A DNA stretch of 64,000 bases from positions 84,191 to 148,190 of the forward strand of contig NZ_JAMZAW010000016.1 in NCBI RefSeq assembly GCF_024158745.1. The letters are read 5' to 3'. The position numbers were made by a program, and so were the translations under genes. This document shows positions 6,661-14,546 of the stretch, piece after piece. The notes under the pieces are model-generated. The model saw nothing but the letters and a program-made list of their open reading frames with translations. It did no database searches and was not told the origin of the DNA. How positions within the stretch are numbered: position 1 is the stretch's first letter; the number at the start of each line of letters is the position of its first letter. Origin of the DNA: Paenibacillus tyrphae (GTDB taxonomy: Bacteria > Bacillota > Bacilli > Paenibacillales > NBRC-103111).

Positions 6661-8432
6661 AGCCGATGCTCCGCCCTCCGCTGCCACGGTTCCAATTCAA
6701 GAGCATCCGCTCCAGCATCGCTGCGGCTTTTTCCTGCTTGATTCTCGTCTCCGTCGGCATCACCAGCTTCATCTCCTACCGGCTGTCCGCCGACGCCGTG
6801 GAGAAAAATTCGCAAGCCTACCTCTCGGAAGTCATGAAGCAGGTCGGCGCCAACATCCAGTCCTACTTCACGAACATGGAAAACATCTCCACCCTGGCCC
6901 TAACGAACAAAGACGTCAAATATTTTATCTCCAACACGGTGTTCATCAGCGAGGCCGACCGCCGGATATACGAGAAACGCATTTCGGACATGTTCCAGTC
7001 GATTCTGTACACCCGCAAAGACATCGCCTCCATCATGGTGTTCGGATACAACGGCAAGTTCGTGTCAGACCGGCGCAGCACCAGCCTCAATCCGAACGCG
7101 AGACCGGAGGAGCAGCTCTGGTACAAGCAAGCGAAGCAGGAAGGCGGCAAGCCGGTCGTCTCCTCCTCCCACGTCCAGCATGTGATCCAGAACGAATATC
7201 GCTGGGTCGTCTCCCTCAGCCGGGAGCTGAAAAGCACCGACGGGATCGCGGGGGAAGGCATTTTTCTCGTCGATCTCAACTTGAGCGTCATCAGCGAAAT
7301 CTGCAGCCAGGTCAACCTCGGCAAGCGGGGCTACGTGTTCATTGTCGACAACGGCGGCAACATCGTCTACCACCCGCAGCAGCAGCTCATCTACAGCAAC
7401 CTGAAAAGCGAGCTGATCGACAAGGTGATGCATACGGAAAGCTTCGTCGCGTACGACGGCGACGAATCGCGGATCTACTCGGTCCACGATACGAAATTCG
7501 GCTGGAAAATCGTCGGCGTCGCCTACACGGACGAGCTCGTCACCAACAAGCACACGATTCAAGGCTCGTTCCTGCTGCTGGCCGTCTTCGGGCTGGCGAT
7601 CACCCTGCTGCTGTCGTTTGTGCTCTCGCACCGGTTTTCCAAGCCGATCAAGAACCTTCAGGATAAGATGAAGCAGGTGGAAAAAGGCAACTTCGACATT
7701 CGCGCCGAGATCGAGCAGCAGAACGAGATCGGCCAGCTCGGGCGCACGTTCAACCTGATGGTCGGCCACACGAAGGAGCTGATGAGCGAAATCATCCGCA
7801 ACGAGGAAACGAAGCGCAAAAGCGAGCTCAAGGTACTTCAAGCGCAGATCAATCCGCATTTTCTGTACAATACGCTCGATTCGATCATCTGGATGGCCGA
7901 GGGCAAAAAGCATGAGGAAGTCGTGCTCATGACCTCCGCGCTCGCCAAGCTGTTCCGCGCCAGCATCAACAAAAGCGACGAGCTCGTGCCCCTCTTCATC
8001 GAAATCGAGCATATCCGCAGCTATCTGCTGATCCAGAAGATGAGGTACAAGGAAAAGCTGGATTACCGGATCGACGTCTCCCAAGACATTATGGCCTGCA
8101 AAACGATCAAAATTTTGCTCCAGCCCTTCGTCGAAAACGCCATCTACCACGGGATCAAAAACAAACCGGGGTGCGGACTCATCACCATTGCGGGCAGGGA
8201 GAAAGACGGCAAGATCGTGTTCACCATCGAGGACAACGGCCTCGGCATGACACCGGACCAGCTGCGGCACATTCTGGTGCCGAAGACGGGAACGGAGCGC
8301 GGCACGGGCGTAGGCATCGCCAACGTTCACGAGCGGATTCAGCTTTATTTCGGGACGAGCTACGGCGTGAGCTTCGAAAGCGAACCGGAGAAGGGCACCC
8401 GGGTCACGCTGACGATCCCGAAAAGCGAGTAG
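6657..8432 (+). CDS. YesM-type sensor histidine kinase
   Basis: A 591-residue membrane kinase. TM1 lies near residues 20-42, followed by an extracytoplasmic dCACHE-like sensor (about 45-300), TM2 (IQGSFLLLAVFGLAITLLLS) and a HAMP domain starting SHRFSKPIKNLQDKM. The phospho-acceptor His401 lies in QINPHFLYNTLDS, the LytS/YesM-type dimerisation domain. The C-terminal HATPase domain has PFVENAIYHGI (N box), EDNGLGM and GTGVGIANVHERI. It is the cognate partner of the overlapping YesN-like regulator. The next gene encodes a membrane-anchored sugar-binding protein that may present the ligand to the sensor domain. Confidence 0.88.
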   Translation: MKPMLRPPLPRFQFKSIRSSIAAAFSCLILVSVGITSFISYRLSADAVEKNSQAYLSEVMKQVGANIQSYFTNMENISTLALTNKDVKYFISNTVFISEADRRIYEKRISDMFQSILYTRKDIASIMVFGYNGKFVSDRRSTSLNPNARPEEQLWYKQAKQEGGKPVVSSSHVQHVIQNEYRWVVSLSRELKSTDGIAGEGIFLVDLNLSVISEICSQVNLGKRGYVFIVDNGGNIVYHPQQQLIYSNLKSELIDKVMHTESFVAYDGDESRIYSVHDTKFGWKIVGVAYTDELVTNKHTIQGSFLLLAVFGLAITLLLSFVLSHRFSKPIKNLQDKMKQVEKGNFDIRAEIEQQNEIGQLGRTFNLMVGHTKELMSEIIRNEETKRKSELKVLQAQINPHFLYNTLDSIIWMAEGKKHEEVVLMTSALAKLFRASINKSDELVPLFIEIEHIRSYLLIQKMRYKEKLDYRIDVSQDIMACKTIKILLQPFVENAIYHGIKNKPGCGLITIAGREKDGKIVFTIEDNGLGMTPDQLRHILVPKTGTERGTGVGIANVHERIQLYFGTSYGVSFESEPEKGTRVTLTIPKSE

Positions 8433-8446
8433 GAAAGGAGCAGCCG

Positions 8447-9433
8447 ATGCAGACGCATAAAAAAATCGTGTGGATGCTAGTGCCCCTCTTGGCCTTGGGC
8501 GCCTATACCGCCATCCTGCTCCAGTCCGTCCGGACCGAAAGCGGCAAGGACAAGAGCATTATCGTCATTATGAAAAGCAACGATATCCGCACGGAATTTT
8601 GGCAGACGGTCCGGGCCGGGGCGAAGACGGCCGCCAAAGAATTTCAGGCGAAGGCGGACATTCGCGGCCCCTTGCAGGAAACCGACGTGCACGAGCAAAT
8701 CGGCCTCGTGGAGCAAGCGATCGCGGAGAAGCCCCAAGCGATCGTGCTGGCCCCCGCCGACAACGATCTGCTCGTTCCTGTAGCGGAGAAGGTGCGCCAA
8801 GCCGGAATCAAGCTGGTCGTGATCGATTCGCCGTTGGACGGCAATCCCGGCGACAGCTTTATCGCCAGCAACAATCTGGACGCAGGCCGAAAAGCCGGAC
8901 GGGCGCTGGTCTCCATGACCAATGGCCGGCCCGCCGTGGCGATCCTTAGCGACAAGGGCGGCTCGCCCACCGCCACAGACCGGGAAAACGGCGTTCGGGA
9001 GGTGCTCGCCGCCGACCCGCCGGCGGCCGTCGTCGGCACGCGGTATGCTGCGAATCAGGAGGAGCTGGCCTACCAAGCGACCAAGCAGTTGCTGGCCGAC
9101 CACCCGGAGATTAACGGCATGATCTGCCTGAACGAGACGGCTACCTTGGGAGCCGCCAAAGCGATCAAGGAACTGAACAAAAGCGCCTCGGTCAAGCTCG
9201 TCGGCTTCGGAGCTTCGATCTATGAGATCAAGCTGCTGGAGGAAGGCGCGCTGCATGCCACGCTGGTCCAGAAGCCTTTTAACATCGGTTATTTGGGCGT
9301 AAAGGCGGCTGTGGAGCTCATCGACGGGAAAAATGCGAACCCGCGCGACAACATCGATTCGACGGTCGTCACCAAGGAGAACATGTACGATCCGGAGAAT
9401 CAAAAGCTGCTCTTCCCTTTTGTGGAAAGGTAA
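8447..9433 (+). CDS. Membrane-anchored periplasmic-binding-type sugar sensor
   Basis: A 328-residue protein of the ribose/LacI-like binding-protein fold. It has an N-terminal hydrophobic segment (about residues 8-26, ending LLQSVRTESG) and no lipobox cysteine, so it should be held by an uncleaved anchor. The fold signatures are IIVIMKSNDIRTEFWQTVRA (substrate strand and loop), AIVLAPADNDLLVPV, ISNN-like SNNLDAGRKAGRAL and VKLVGFGAS. In several Firmicutes such proteins act as the third component of LytS/YesM-type systems, for example XylFII with LytSR for xylose, rather than as transport proteins. It has its own site (AAAGGAG, 8434-8440) 14 nt after the kinase stop. The sugar is unknown. Confidence 0.8.
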   Translation: MQTHKKIVWMLVPLLALGAYTAILLQSVRTESGKDKSIIVIMKSNDIRTEFWQTVRAGAKTAAKEFQAKADIRGPLQETDVHEQIGLVEQAIAEKPQAIVLAPADNDLLVPVAEKVRQAGIKLVVIDSPLDGNPGDSFIASNNLDAGRKAGRALVSMTNGRPAVAILSDKGGSPTATDRENGVREVLAADPPAAVVGTRYAANQEELAYQATKQLLADHPEINGMICLNETATLGAAKAIKELNKSASVKLVGFGASIYEIKLLEEGALHATLVQKPFNIGYLGVKAAVELIDGKNANPRDNIDSTVVTKENMYDPENQKLLFPFVER

Positions 9434-9484
9434 GGAAACCATGCCCCGGCTCGGGCGATCAATCCAAGAATCGAGGTGGACCGA

Positions 9485-10753
9485 ATGAACCGACGGAAGC
9501 CCGCCGCAGTGGCCGTGTCGGCCACGCTGCCGCTGCTGCTGATGCCGCTGTCCGGCTGCGGGATCGACTCTTCCCCTTCTCCCGCTCTGGCGGAGCAGAA
9601 GGCGTTGATCCAGTTCTTGGCCGCGGAGTACAGCACGGATACGCGGCCGCTGCTGGAGAGCATCGTGAAAGATTTCGAAGCGAAATATCCGAACATTGAC
9701 GTCGAGCTGCAGGTGGCGAATTGGGACATCCTCGACGGCGTCTATACGACCATGATCAGCAAGAACCAGCCGCCGGACCTGTTGAATACGAACGTGTACG
9801 CCCATTTTGCCAAGGACGGCCTGCTCAACGACTGGAACGAAATCCTGTCCCCGGAGCTGAAGGCGGACCTTCTTCCCAAGTTTCTGCAAATGGATTATTG
9901 GAACGGCGCCCAATACGCGATCCCTTATCTCGCCACTGTCCGCAACCTGTATTACAACAAGGACATTTTTGATGACATCGGGCTGACCGAGCCGCCGAAA
10001 ACGTGGTCCGAGCTGGTCGAGACGGCGCGGAAAATCAAGCAGACGGGAAAAGCCGAAGGCTTCGGCGTGGACTTGACGGACAACGAAAGCCAAGCCTACT
10101 TGTCCTATTTCTTCTTCGGAGCGGGCGGAGGCTGGATGAAGGACGGGCAGTGGACGATCAATTCGCCGGAAAACGTCGAAGGGCTGACCTTTCTGAAGTC
10201 GCTTTACGACCAAGGGCTGACCGATACCGAGCCGACCGTCACGACACGCGACGAGAAGCACCGCATTCTCGGGAACGGAAAGCTCGGGACGATGATTTCG
10301 GGCAATTATTTCACTTCCGTCGTTCCCAAAGAATTTCCCGGTCTGAAATGGGGCATCGGACCGATGCCGGTCAAGGACGGAACCCCGCCCATCTCCTTCG
10401 GCGTGCAGGATGTGCTGGTGTCCTTCAAGACGGATCATACGAACAAAGAGGCGCTTTCCAAATTCATCAGCTTTCTATACGACGATGCGCGCTACGAGAA
10501 CCTTATTCTGCGCGAAGGCTTCCTGCCGGTGACCAAATCCGTAGGAGACAAGCTTGCGGCCAAGGACAAGAACGTAAAAGACAGCCTCGAAGCGCTGCAG
10601 ACGGCCAAATTTTATCCTGTCAACCACCCTGCCTGGCAGAAGGTCATGGACGGAACGCGAAAGATGGGTCAAGCCGTCCTGGTCGACCACATGCCGCCCC
10701 AAGCCGCCCTCGATCAGCTTCAGCAGATCGCCCTCACGAAAAGCAGGGAATAA
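9485..10753 (+). CDS. Family-1 extracellular sugar-binding lipoprotein (unpaired)
   Basis: A 422-residue lipoprotein. The signal peptide ends in the lipobox LSGC with Cys25. The mature protein has the family-1 solute-binding fold: QFLAAEYSTDTRPLLESIV, then FEAKYPNIDVELQ, NQPPDLLNTN, a hinge near AIPYLATVRNLYYNKDIFDD and PKTWSELVETARKIK. Such proteins bring oligosaccharides to an ABC importer, but no permease follows; the next sequence is phage debris. It may serve the permease pair at 13.6-15.4 kb, or act as an accessory ligand collector for the sensor system just upstream. ATG 9485 lies 5 nt after AGGTGG. Confidence 0.82.
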   Translation: MNRRKPAAVAVSATLPLLLMPLSGCGIDSSPSPALAEQKALIQFLAAEYSTDTRPLLESIVKDFEAKYPNIDVELQVANWDILDGVYTTMISKNQPPDLLNTNVYAHFAKDGLLNDWNEILSPELKADLLPKFLQMDYWNGAQYAIPYLATVRNLYYNKDIFDDIGLTEPPKTWSELVETARKIKQTGKAEGFGVDLTDNESQAYLSYFFFGAGGGWMKDGQWTINSPENVEGLTFLKSLYDQGLTDTEPTVTTRDEKHRILGNGKLGTMISGNYFTSVVPKEFPGLKWGIGPMPVKDGTPPISFGVQDVLVSFKTDHTNKEALSKFISFLYDDARYENLILREGFLPVTKSVGDKLAAKDKNVKDSLEALQTAKFYPVNHPAWQKVMDGTRKMGQAVLVDHMPPQAALDQLQQIALTKSRE

Positions 10754-10797
10754 TGTGATGGGAATCCAATACTAAAAAAGCGTTTGAATGGTAGTGG

Positions 10798-11180
10798 TCA
10801 GTGCCTATCTCTTCGAATAAAGGTTTTGGGAACGCATGGAAAAATTTTTAAAACAAATAGGACCGCATACAAACATACATCGTATCCGGGCGTAATCTCG
10901 AACGTGAGGCCATGAGGTATTTTAGCGGTCTCGCCGGGCGCGATCACAAAGTCCTCGACCGCGACAGGATCGAAAGCGGCAGCGCCGGCCGTGGCGTAAG
11001 TAGGTACGGTAGCGTGTGGGTGGAGTTTACGGATTTTAACGTTAAGTGAAGGCATCGGGACTTCCGTTGTAGCGCGGCCGTCAGAGCCGTCGCCGCACGC
11101 CGGGCAGTGGTAAAGAGTGTCACTCTGCGTGGGTTTTCGACCTCGATAATACCGTCTCCGTAATCCTCTAAAGAATCTGT
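10798..11180 (-). pseudogene. dut: Phage-type dUTPase remnant with upstream zinc-finger fragment
   Basis: On the minus strand from 11055, the frame gives the start of a dUTPase: MPSLNVKIRKLHPHATVPTY, TAGAAAFDPVAVEDFVIAPG, then GETAKIPHGLTFEI. This N-terminal motif of trimeric dUTPases keeps going to about 10,890, after which the frame becomes unrelated hydrophobic residues, so the catalytic motifs 2-5 are gone. Just upstream, two frames carry EDYGDGIIEVENPRRVTL and TLYHCPACGDGSDGRATTEV, which read as one zinc-ribbon protein broken by a frameshift near 11,110-11,120. The pair looks like the early-gene region of a lost prophage. Confidence 0.65.
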
Positions 11181-11233
11181 TAGAATATACCGATGCCAGT
11201 ATTTATAACAATCTTATAGGGGGCGGAATAATT

Positions 11234-11677
11234 ATGGGATATAAACTTAGTGTCTCTGATGCATCTATTGACGAGATTCGATCTCTTTCGGCGGACTCGC
11301 TTTTACTGAGAAAAGGCACCTTAGAAGCAAAAATTGAAGGTGGCAAACAAAGTGCTTATATACCAGTCATTATTGGGCTCATTATAACTTTCTGTACCTA
11401 CTTCATTAAGGATGTTATTCCTACTTGGGGGATTTTAAGTCCATCCACTATAACTACTTTGGGAATAATAGTGTATTGCGCTATAGGATTCTCATCTTCG
11501 TTGCTATTCTTAAAAATTATTCGAGAAGTAGCGAGGGACGTGCTAGAACTGAAATTTGTAGAAAAAAGAATTGCAGACCTAGAAAAAGTCAAACAAAAGA
11601 GAGAATCTAGGTTGGAACAGAGGTATAGTAAGAAGCAAACTTCGGCCTCGTCTCCTCGACCACACGCCAGCCGCTAG
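11234..11677 (+). CDS. Two-TM protein of unknown function in an AT-rich insert
   Basis: A 147-residue protein with a soluble N-terminus, two hydrophobic helices (YIPVIIGLIITFCTYFIK and ITTLGIIVYCAIGFSSSLLF) and a charged, probably coiled-coil tail (VEKRIADLEKVKQKRESRLE). A good ribosome binding site (AGGGGGCGG) precedes ATG 11234. The codons are much AT-richer than the surroundings, and phage-gene fragments flank it on both sides on the opposite strand, so it was probably acquired, for example as a phage accessory gene. The last residues, SSPRPHASR, are read from the antisense of the right-hand fragment, so the original C-terminus may be lost. Resembles small two-TM effector or holin-like proteins in architecture only; no function assigned. 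Confidence 0.55.
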   Translation: MGYKLSVSDASIDEIRSLSADSLLLRKGTLEAKIEGGKQSAYIPVIIGLIITFCTYFIKDVIPTWGILSPSTITTLGIIVYCAIGFSSSLLFLKIIREVARDVLELKFVEKRIADLEKVKQKRESRLEQRYSKKQTSASSPRPHASR

Positions 11678-11770
11678 CGGTTCCTTTCTGCGGCATCGTC
11701 TTCACGAACTCTGACGCGAACATTGCGTATTGCTTGTCGTCTTCGCCTTCTAGAACATGTTTCGCCTACA
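11641..11770 (-). pseudogene. Second phage-gene fragment right of the insert
   Basis: The minus strand reads without stops as GEDDKQYAMFASEFVKTMPQ followed by KGTASGWRVVEETR, with GC-rich, codon-like composition. There is no start or stop of a full gene. Together with the dUTPase remnant it brackets the AT-rich two-TM gene, which suggests that gene was inserted into, or replaced part of, one phage early region. The family is not recognised. Confidence 0.4.
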
Positions 11771-11776
11771 TGAAAC

Positions 11777-12039
11777 AAGCTTCCTTGTTTTGGAAGATTA
11801 GAGTGTTTAAGAAAGATCTTTTGACAAAAATAGAGAAACATACGGAGGTGGGGTATCTACTGGAGGAGCGATAGCGTTCGCCTTTGTCTGTGGGAAATAT
11901 CCGCTGTTAAGCGGCTTCAATCAAAGTTTCCCACTGACAACAGCGACCGGAAGTAGATACCCCACCCCCTCGTAACCTCTATTACCTTGATTGACTACTT
12001 TCTCGACACTCTGAATAAGCTTCCTTGCATAGGAAGCTT
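11777..12039. repeat. 263-bp imperfect palindrome (MITE-like or structured RNA)
   Basis: The two halves are reverse complements of each other over most of their length. Matching blocks are AAGCTTCC at both ends (11777-11784 and the GGAAGCTT of 12032-12039), AGAGTGT..GAAAG (11800-11815) against CTTTCTCGACACTCT (11998-12012), a perfect 15-mer GGTGGGGTATCTACT (11847-11861) against 11952-11966, GTGGGAAA (11890-11897) against TTTCCCAC (11927-11934), and CCGCT/AGCGG at the centre. The right end forms an 8-bp AAGCTTCC/GGAAGCTT hairpin. No ORF is inside. A miniature inverted-repeat element is the simplest reading; a long folded RNA is possible. No clear target-site duplication was found. Confidence 0.7.
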
Positions 12040-12114
12040 ATTTCATTTGTTTGAGTGACGATTATCATAAAAAAATAAAGAACTCTTGGAAGATATTCAA
12101 TGGAGCTTTTGCAT

Positions 12115-12180
12115 CAAACCTCCTAAGATAAGGTTACGCAATCAATGTATGCCTTAGAGATCCTATTTTAGGAGGGTTTG
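12115..12180 (+). promoter_or_regulatory. Inverted repeat sequestering the binding-protein ribosome binding site
   Basis: The 19-nt arm 12115-12133 (CAAACCTCCTAAGATAAGG) is complementary, with one bulge and few mismatches, to the arm 12162-12180, which contains the Shine-Dalgarno AGGAGGG and ends two bases before ATG 12182. An inner CTAAG/CTTAG pairing (left arm with about 12153) could compete. Folded, the start region would be inaccessible, which suggests translational control or a double-stranded-DNA operator. Confidence 0.6.
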
Positions 12181-12181
12181 T

Positions 12182-13570
12182 ATGATGAAAAAAGCATTAA
12201 CCAAAAGCGCGGCCTTGGGTATGGCCTCCCTGCTTTGTGCGCTTTCGCTGGCCGGCTGCGGGGGCGCACCGGCCGCTAAACCGGCAGACACGGCCAAGCC
12301 GGGCGAAGCCGCCAAGCCCGCCGACGGAGCGAAGCCTGCGGACGGGGCCAAACCGGCGGACGGCACCAAAATCGCGGGCGACTTCGAGATTCAATACTTC
12401 GTCGGCGGCTACGGCGACGCCTGGTGGAAAGAAGTGATCGGCGAGTTCCAGAAGAAGTACCCGGACCTGAAAATCAAGCAATCGGCCGGCTCGCAGATCA
12501 ACGACCAAATGAAGCCGCGCTGGATTCAAGGCAATCCGCCCGACGTCGTCTACATCGATGGAGCCGGGTCGAACGAAGCCCAGATGGTCAAGGACGATCA
12601 GCTCATGGACATCTCCGACTGGGTGAAAACCGCGAAAAACGTTGACGGCGACAAGCTGACGGACCAATTGATCGCCCCTCCTCAAGATTTCAACGGCAAA
12701 AACTTTACGATCCCGCTCGTCTTCGGCTCTTGGGGCACGTTCTACGACGAAGCGCTGTTCAAGAAGAACGGCTGGACCGTTCCGACCGATTGGGACAGCT
12801 TCCTCGCCACCAGCGAGAAGATCAAAGCCTCCGGCATCAATCCTTACATCCATACCGGCAAATACCCGTACTACATCGTCGGCGGGCTGGTCAACTCCGG
12901 CTTCGTGTCCGAGAACGGCGACAATCCGCAAATTTTGAAGGATCAGGAAGCCGCGAAGGAAAAAGCGTTCAAAAACGACGCCGTCGCCAAAACGCTGCAA
13001 AAGCTGGTCGTTATGCGGGACAAAGGGTACTTTGACAATGCCTCCTTCGGCATCAATCACACCGATTCGCAAATGCTGTTCCTCCAGCGTAAAGACGCCA
13101 TGATTCCGAACGGGCTGTGGCTGGAGAACGAAATGAAGAAGGACGTCCCGGCCGACTTCAAATTCGGCTTCCTTCCTTCCGTCATGCAGAAGCCGGGCGG
13201 CAAAAGCATTGCCATTCCATACACGAGCAATATCGCCATCGCGAAGAAAGCGAAAAACCCCGAAGCGGCCAAAGCGTTCGTGCAGTTCATTTTCACGAAG
13301 AAAACGGCCACCCGCTGGGCGGAGCTGACCGGAGCCATCATGAACGTGAAGGCCGACCTCGAAGCGACAAGCGCCAGCGGCGTCGTGAAAACGGCCATGA
13401 AATATTTCAACAGCAGCAACACCATCGTCGCCCCCGTATTCAAGCTGAACGCCGACTTGGAGCAGGCCGAGAATGACGCCACGATCGCGCTGCTGCAAAA
13501 GAAAATTACGCCGGACGAATGGATGGACCGCATGGAGAAAGCCGCCGCTAAAGTCAGAGGAAGCAAATAG
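12182..13570 (+). CDS. Family-1 sugar-binding lipoprotein of an ABC importer
   Basis: A 462-residue lipoprotein with lipobox LAGC (Cys26). A linker of repeated AKPADG units (about residues 36-60) spaces the domain from the membrane. The binding domain begins EIQYFVGGYGDAWWKEVI and contains NPPDVVYIDG, TIPLVFGSWGTFYDEALF and a C-terminal GKSIAIPYTSNIAIAKKAKN segment, resembling binding proteins for GlcNAc/chitobiose-like or other oligosaccharides. It is followed by two permease genes in one operon. No ATPase gene is present, so a shared MsmX-type ATPase is presumed. Its ribosome binding site lies within a strong inverted repeat. Sugar specificity cannot be read from sequence alone. Confidence 0.88.
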   Translation: MMKKALTKSAALGMASLLCALSLAGCGGAPAAKPADTAKPGEAAKPADGAKPADGAKPADGTKIAGDFEIQYFVGGYGDAWWKEVIGEFQKKYPDLKIKQSAGSQINDQMKPRWIQGNPPDVVYIDGAGSNEAQMVKDDQLMDISDWVKTAKNVDGDKLTDQLIAPPQDFNGKNFTIPLVFGSWGTFYDEALFKKNGWTVPTDWDSFLATSEKIKASGINPYIHTGKYPYYIVGGLVNSGFVSENGDNPQILKDQEAAKEKAFKNDAVAKTLQKLVVMRDKGYFDNASFGINHTDSQMLFLQRKDAMIPNGLWLENEMKKDVPADFKFGFLPSVMQKPGGKSIAIPYTSNIAIAKKAKNPEAAKAFVQFIFTKKTATRWAELTGAIMNVKADLEATSASGVVKTAMKYFNSSNTIVAPVFKLNADLEQAENDATIALLQKKITPDEWMDRMEKAAAKVRGSK

Positions 13571-13587
13571 CGTCTCGACCCGGGAAC

Positions 13588-13620
13588 GATCGGCAGGACC
13601 TCTTCCTGCCGATTTGTTTC
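13588..13620 (+). terminator. Intercistronic hairpin, partial terminator
   Basis: ATCGGCAGGA (13589-13598) pairs over 10 bp with TCCTGCCGAT (13604-13613), followed by TTGTTTC. It stands between the binding-protein gene and the permeases and would reduce read-through, giving the usual excess of binding protein. Confidence 0.65.
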
Positions 13621-13649
13621 TTCCAATCCCTAGCAGTGGAGGATGTCTT

Positions 13650-14534
13650 ATGAAATGGAATCGCGCGCTTTTTATTACGACCTTCCTGCTGCCGACCTTC
13701 GCGGTGTTTCTGGTGTTCACGATCTATCCGTTATTCCGCGGCTTGTATTTGAGCTTCTTCGACTGGTCCGGCGGCTCGGAAACGATGAATTTCATCGGAC
13801 TCGGCAACTACCGCGAGCTGCTGTCCGACGAGATTATCGGCCAAGCGATCAAGAACGACTATTTTCTCGTCTTCTGGAAAGTGGTTCTGATCATGCTGAT
13901 CGCCACCTTCTTCGCCGTGGCTCTGACCCGGCTGAAGCTGCGGGAATACGGCTTCTACCGCGTCATTTTCTTCTTCCCGAACATCATTTCGGTTGCGGTC
14001 ATCGGCGTGCTGTGGAGCTTCATCTATAATCCGCAGCTCGGCTTTCTCAATGCGTTCCTGTCGCTCTTCACCGACAAGCCGGTCGAGACGAACTGGCTGG
14101 GCGACGCGAAGCTCGCCATGTGGTCGCTGCTGCCTCCGAGCGTGTGGGCCGGGATCGGCTTTTACATGATTCTGATCATCGCTTCCATCCTGGCGATTCC
14201 AAGCTCGCTCTACGAGGCTGCGGAGATCGATGGCGCCGGGCAGTGGCAGCAGTTCTGGAACGTGACGCTGCCGCTCATCTGGGAGCAGTTCAAAACCTCG
14301 GTGCTGCACATTGTCATCACCACGCTGAACGGGTCGTTCATTATCGTCCGGCTCATGACCGACGGCGGTCCCGACAACGCGACGCAGGTGATGGGCTACT
14401 ATTTGTATCAGATGGGCTTCAAGCAGTATCACTTAAGCTACGGCGCAACCATCGGCGTCCTGATTTTAATCCTGTCTTTGCTGACCACGCTGATCTTGAG
14501 CCGGTTCTTGAAGCGGGAAACCATCGAATTGTAG
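13650..14534 (+). CDS. Sugar ABC transporter permease (MalF/MsmF type)
   Basis: A 294-residue integral membrane protein with six predicted TM helices, starting MKWNRALFITTFLLPTFAVF. The EAA loop YEAAEIDGAGQWQQFWNVTL lies near residue 190 and docks the ATPase. The N-terminal region has GLGNYRELL, typical of the MalF branch. It pairs with the permease encoded at 14,547 and the lipoprotein at 12,182 to import an oligosaccharide. The ATG at 13650 follows GTGGAGG by 7 nt. Only 12 nt separate its stop from the start of the next gene. Confidence 0.88.
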   Translation: MKWNRALFITTFLLPTFAVFLVFTIYPLFRGLYLSFFDWSGGSETMNFIGLGNYRELLSDEIIGQAIKNDYFLVFWKVVLIMLIATFFAVALTRLKLREYGFYRVIFFFPNIISVAVIGVLWSFIYNPQLGFLNAFLSLFTDKPVETNWLGDAKLAMWSLLPPSVWAGIGFYMILIIASILAIPSSLYEAAEIDGAGQWQQFWNVTLPLIWEQFKTSVLHIVITTLNGSFIIVRLMTDGGPDNATQVMGYYLYQMGFKQYHLSYGATIGVLILILSLLTTLILSRFLKRETIEL

Positions 14535-14546
14535 GGAGGGATGGGT

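Noticed and set aside
8477..10438. A 653-codon open frame on the minus strand
   Set aside because: It lies fully opposite two well-supported binding-protein genes with signal peptides and ribosome binding sites; long antisense frames are common in GC-rich DNA and this one shows no domain or start site.
11777..12039. Retron or group II intron RNA
   Set aside because: No reverse-transcriptase gene is near, and no domain V-like motif or branching-guanosine layout could be recognised.
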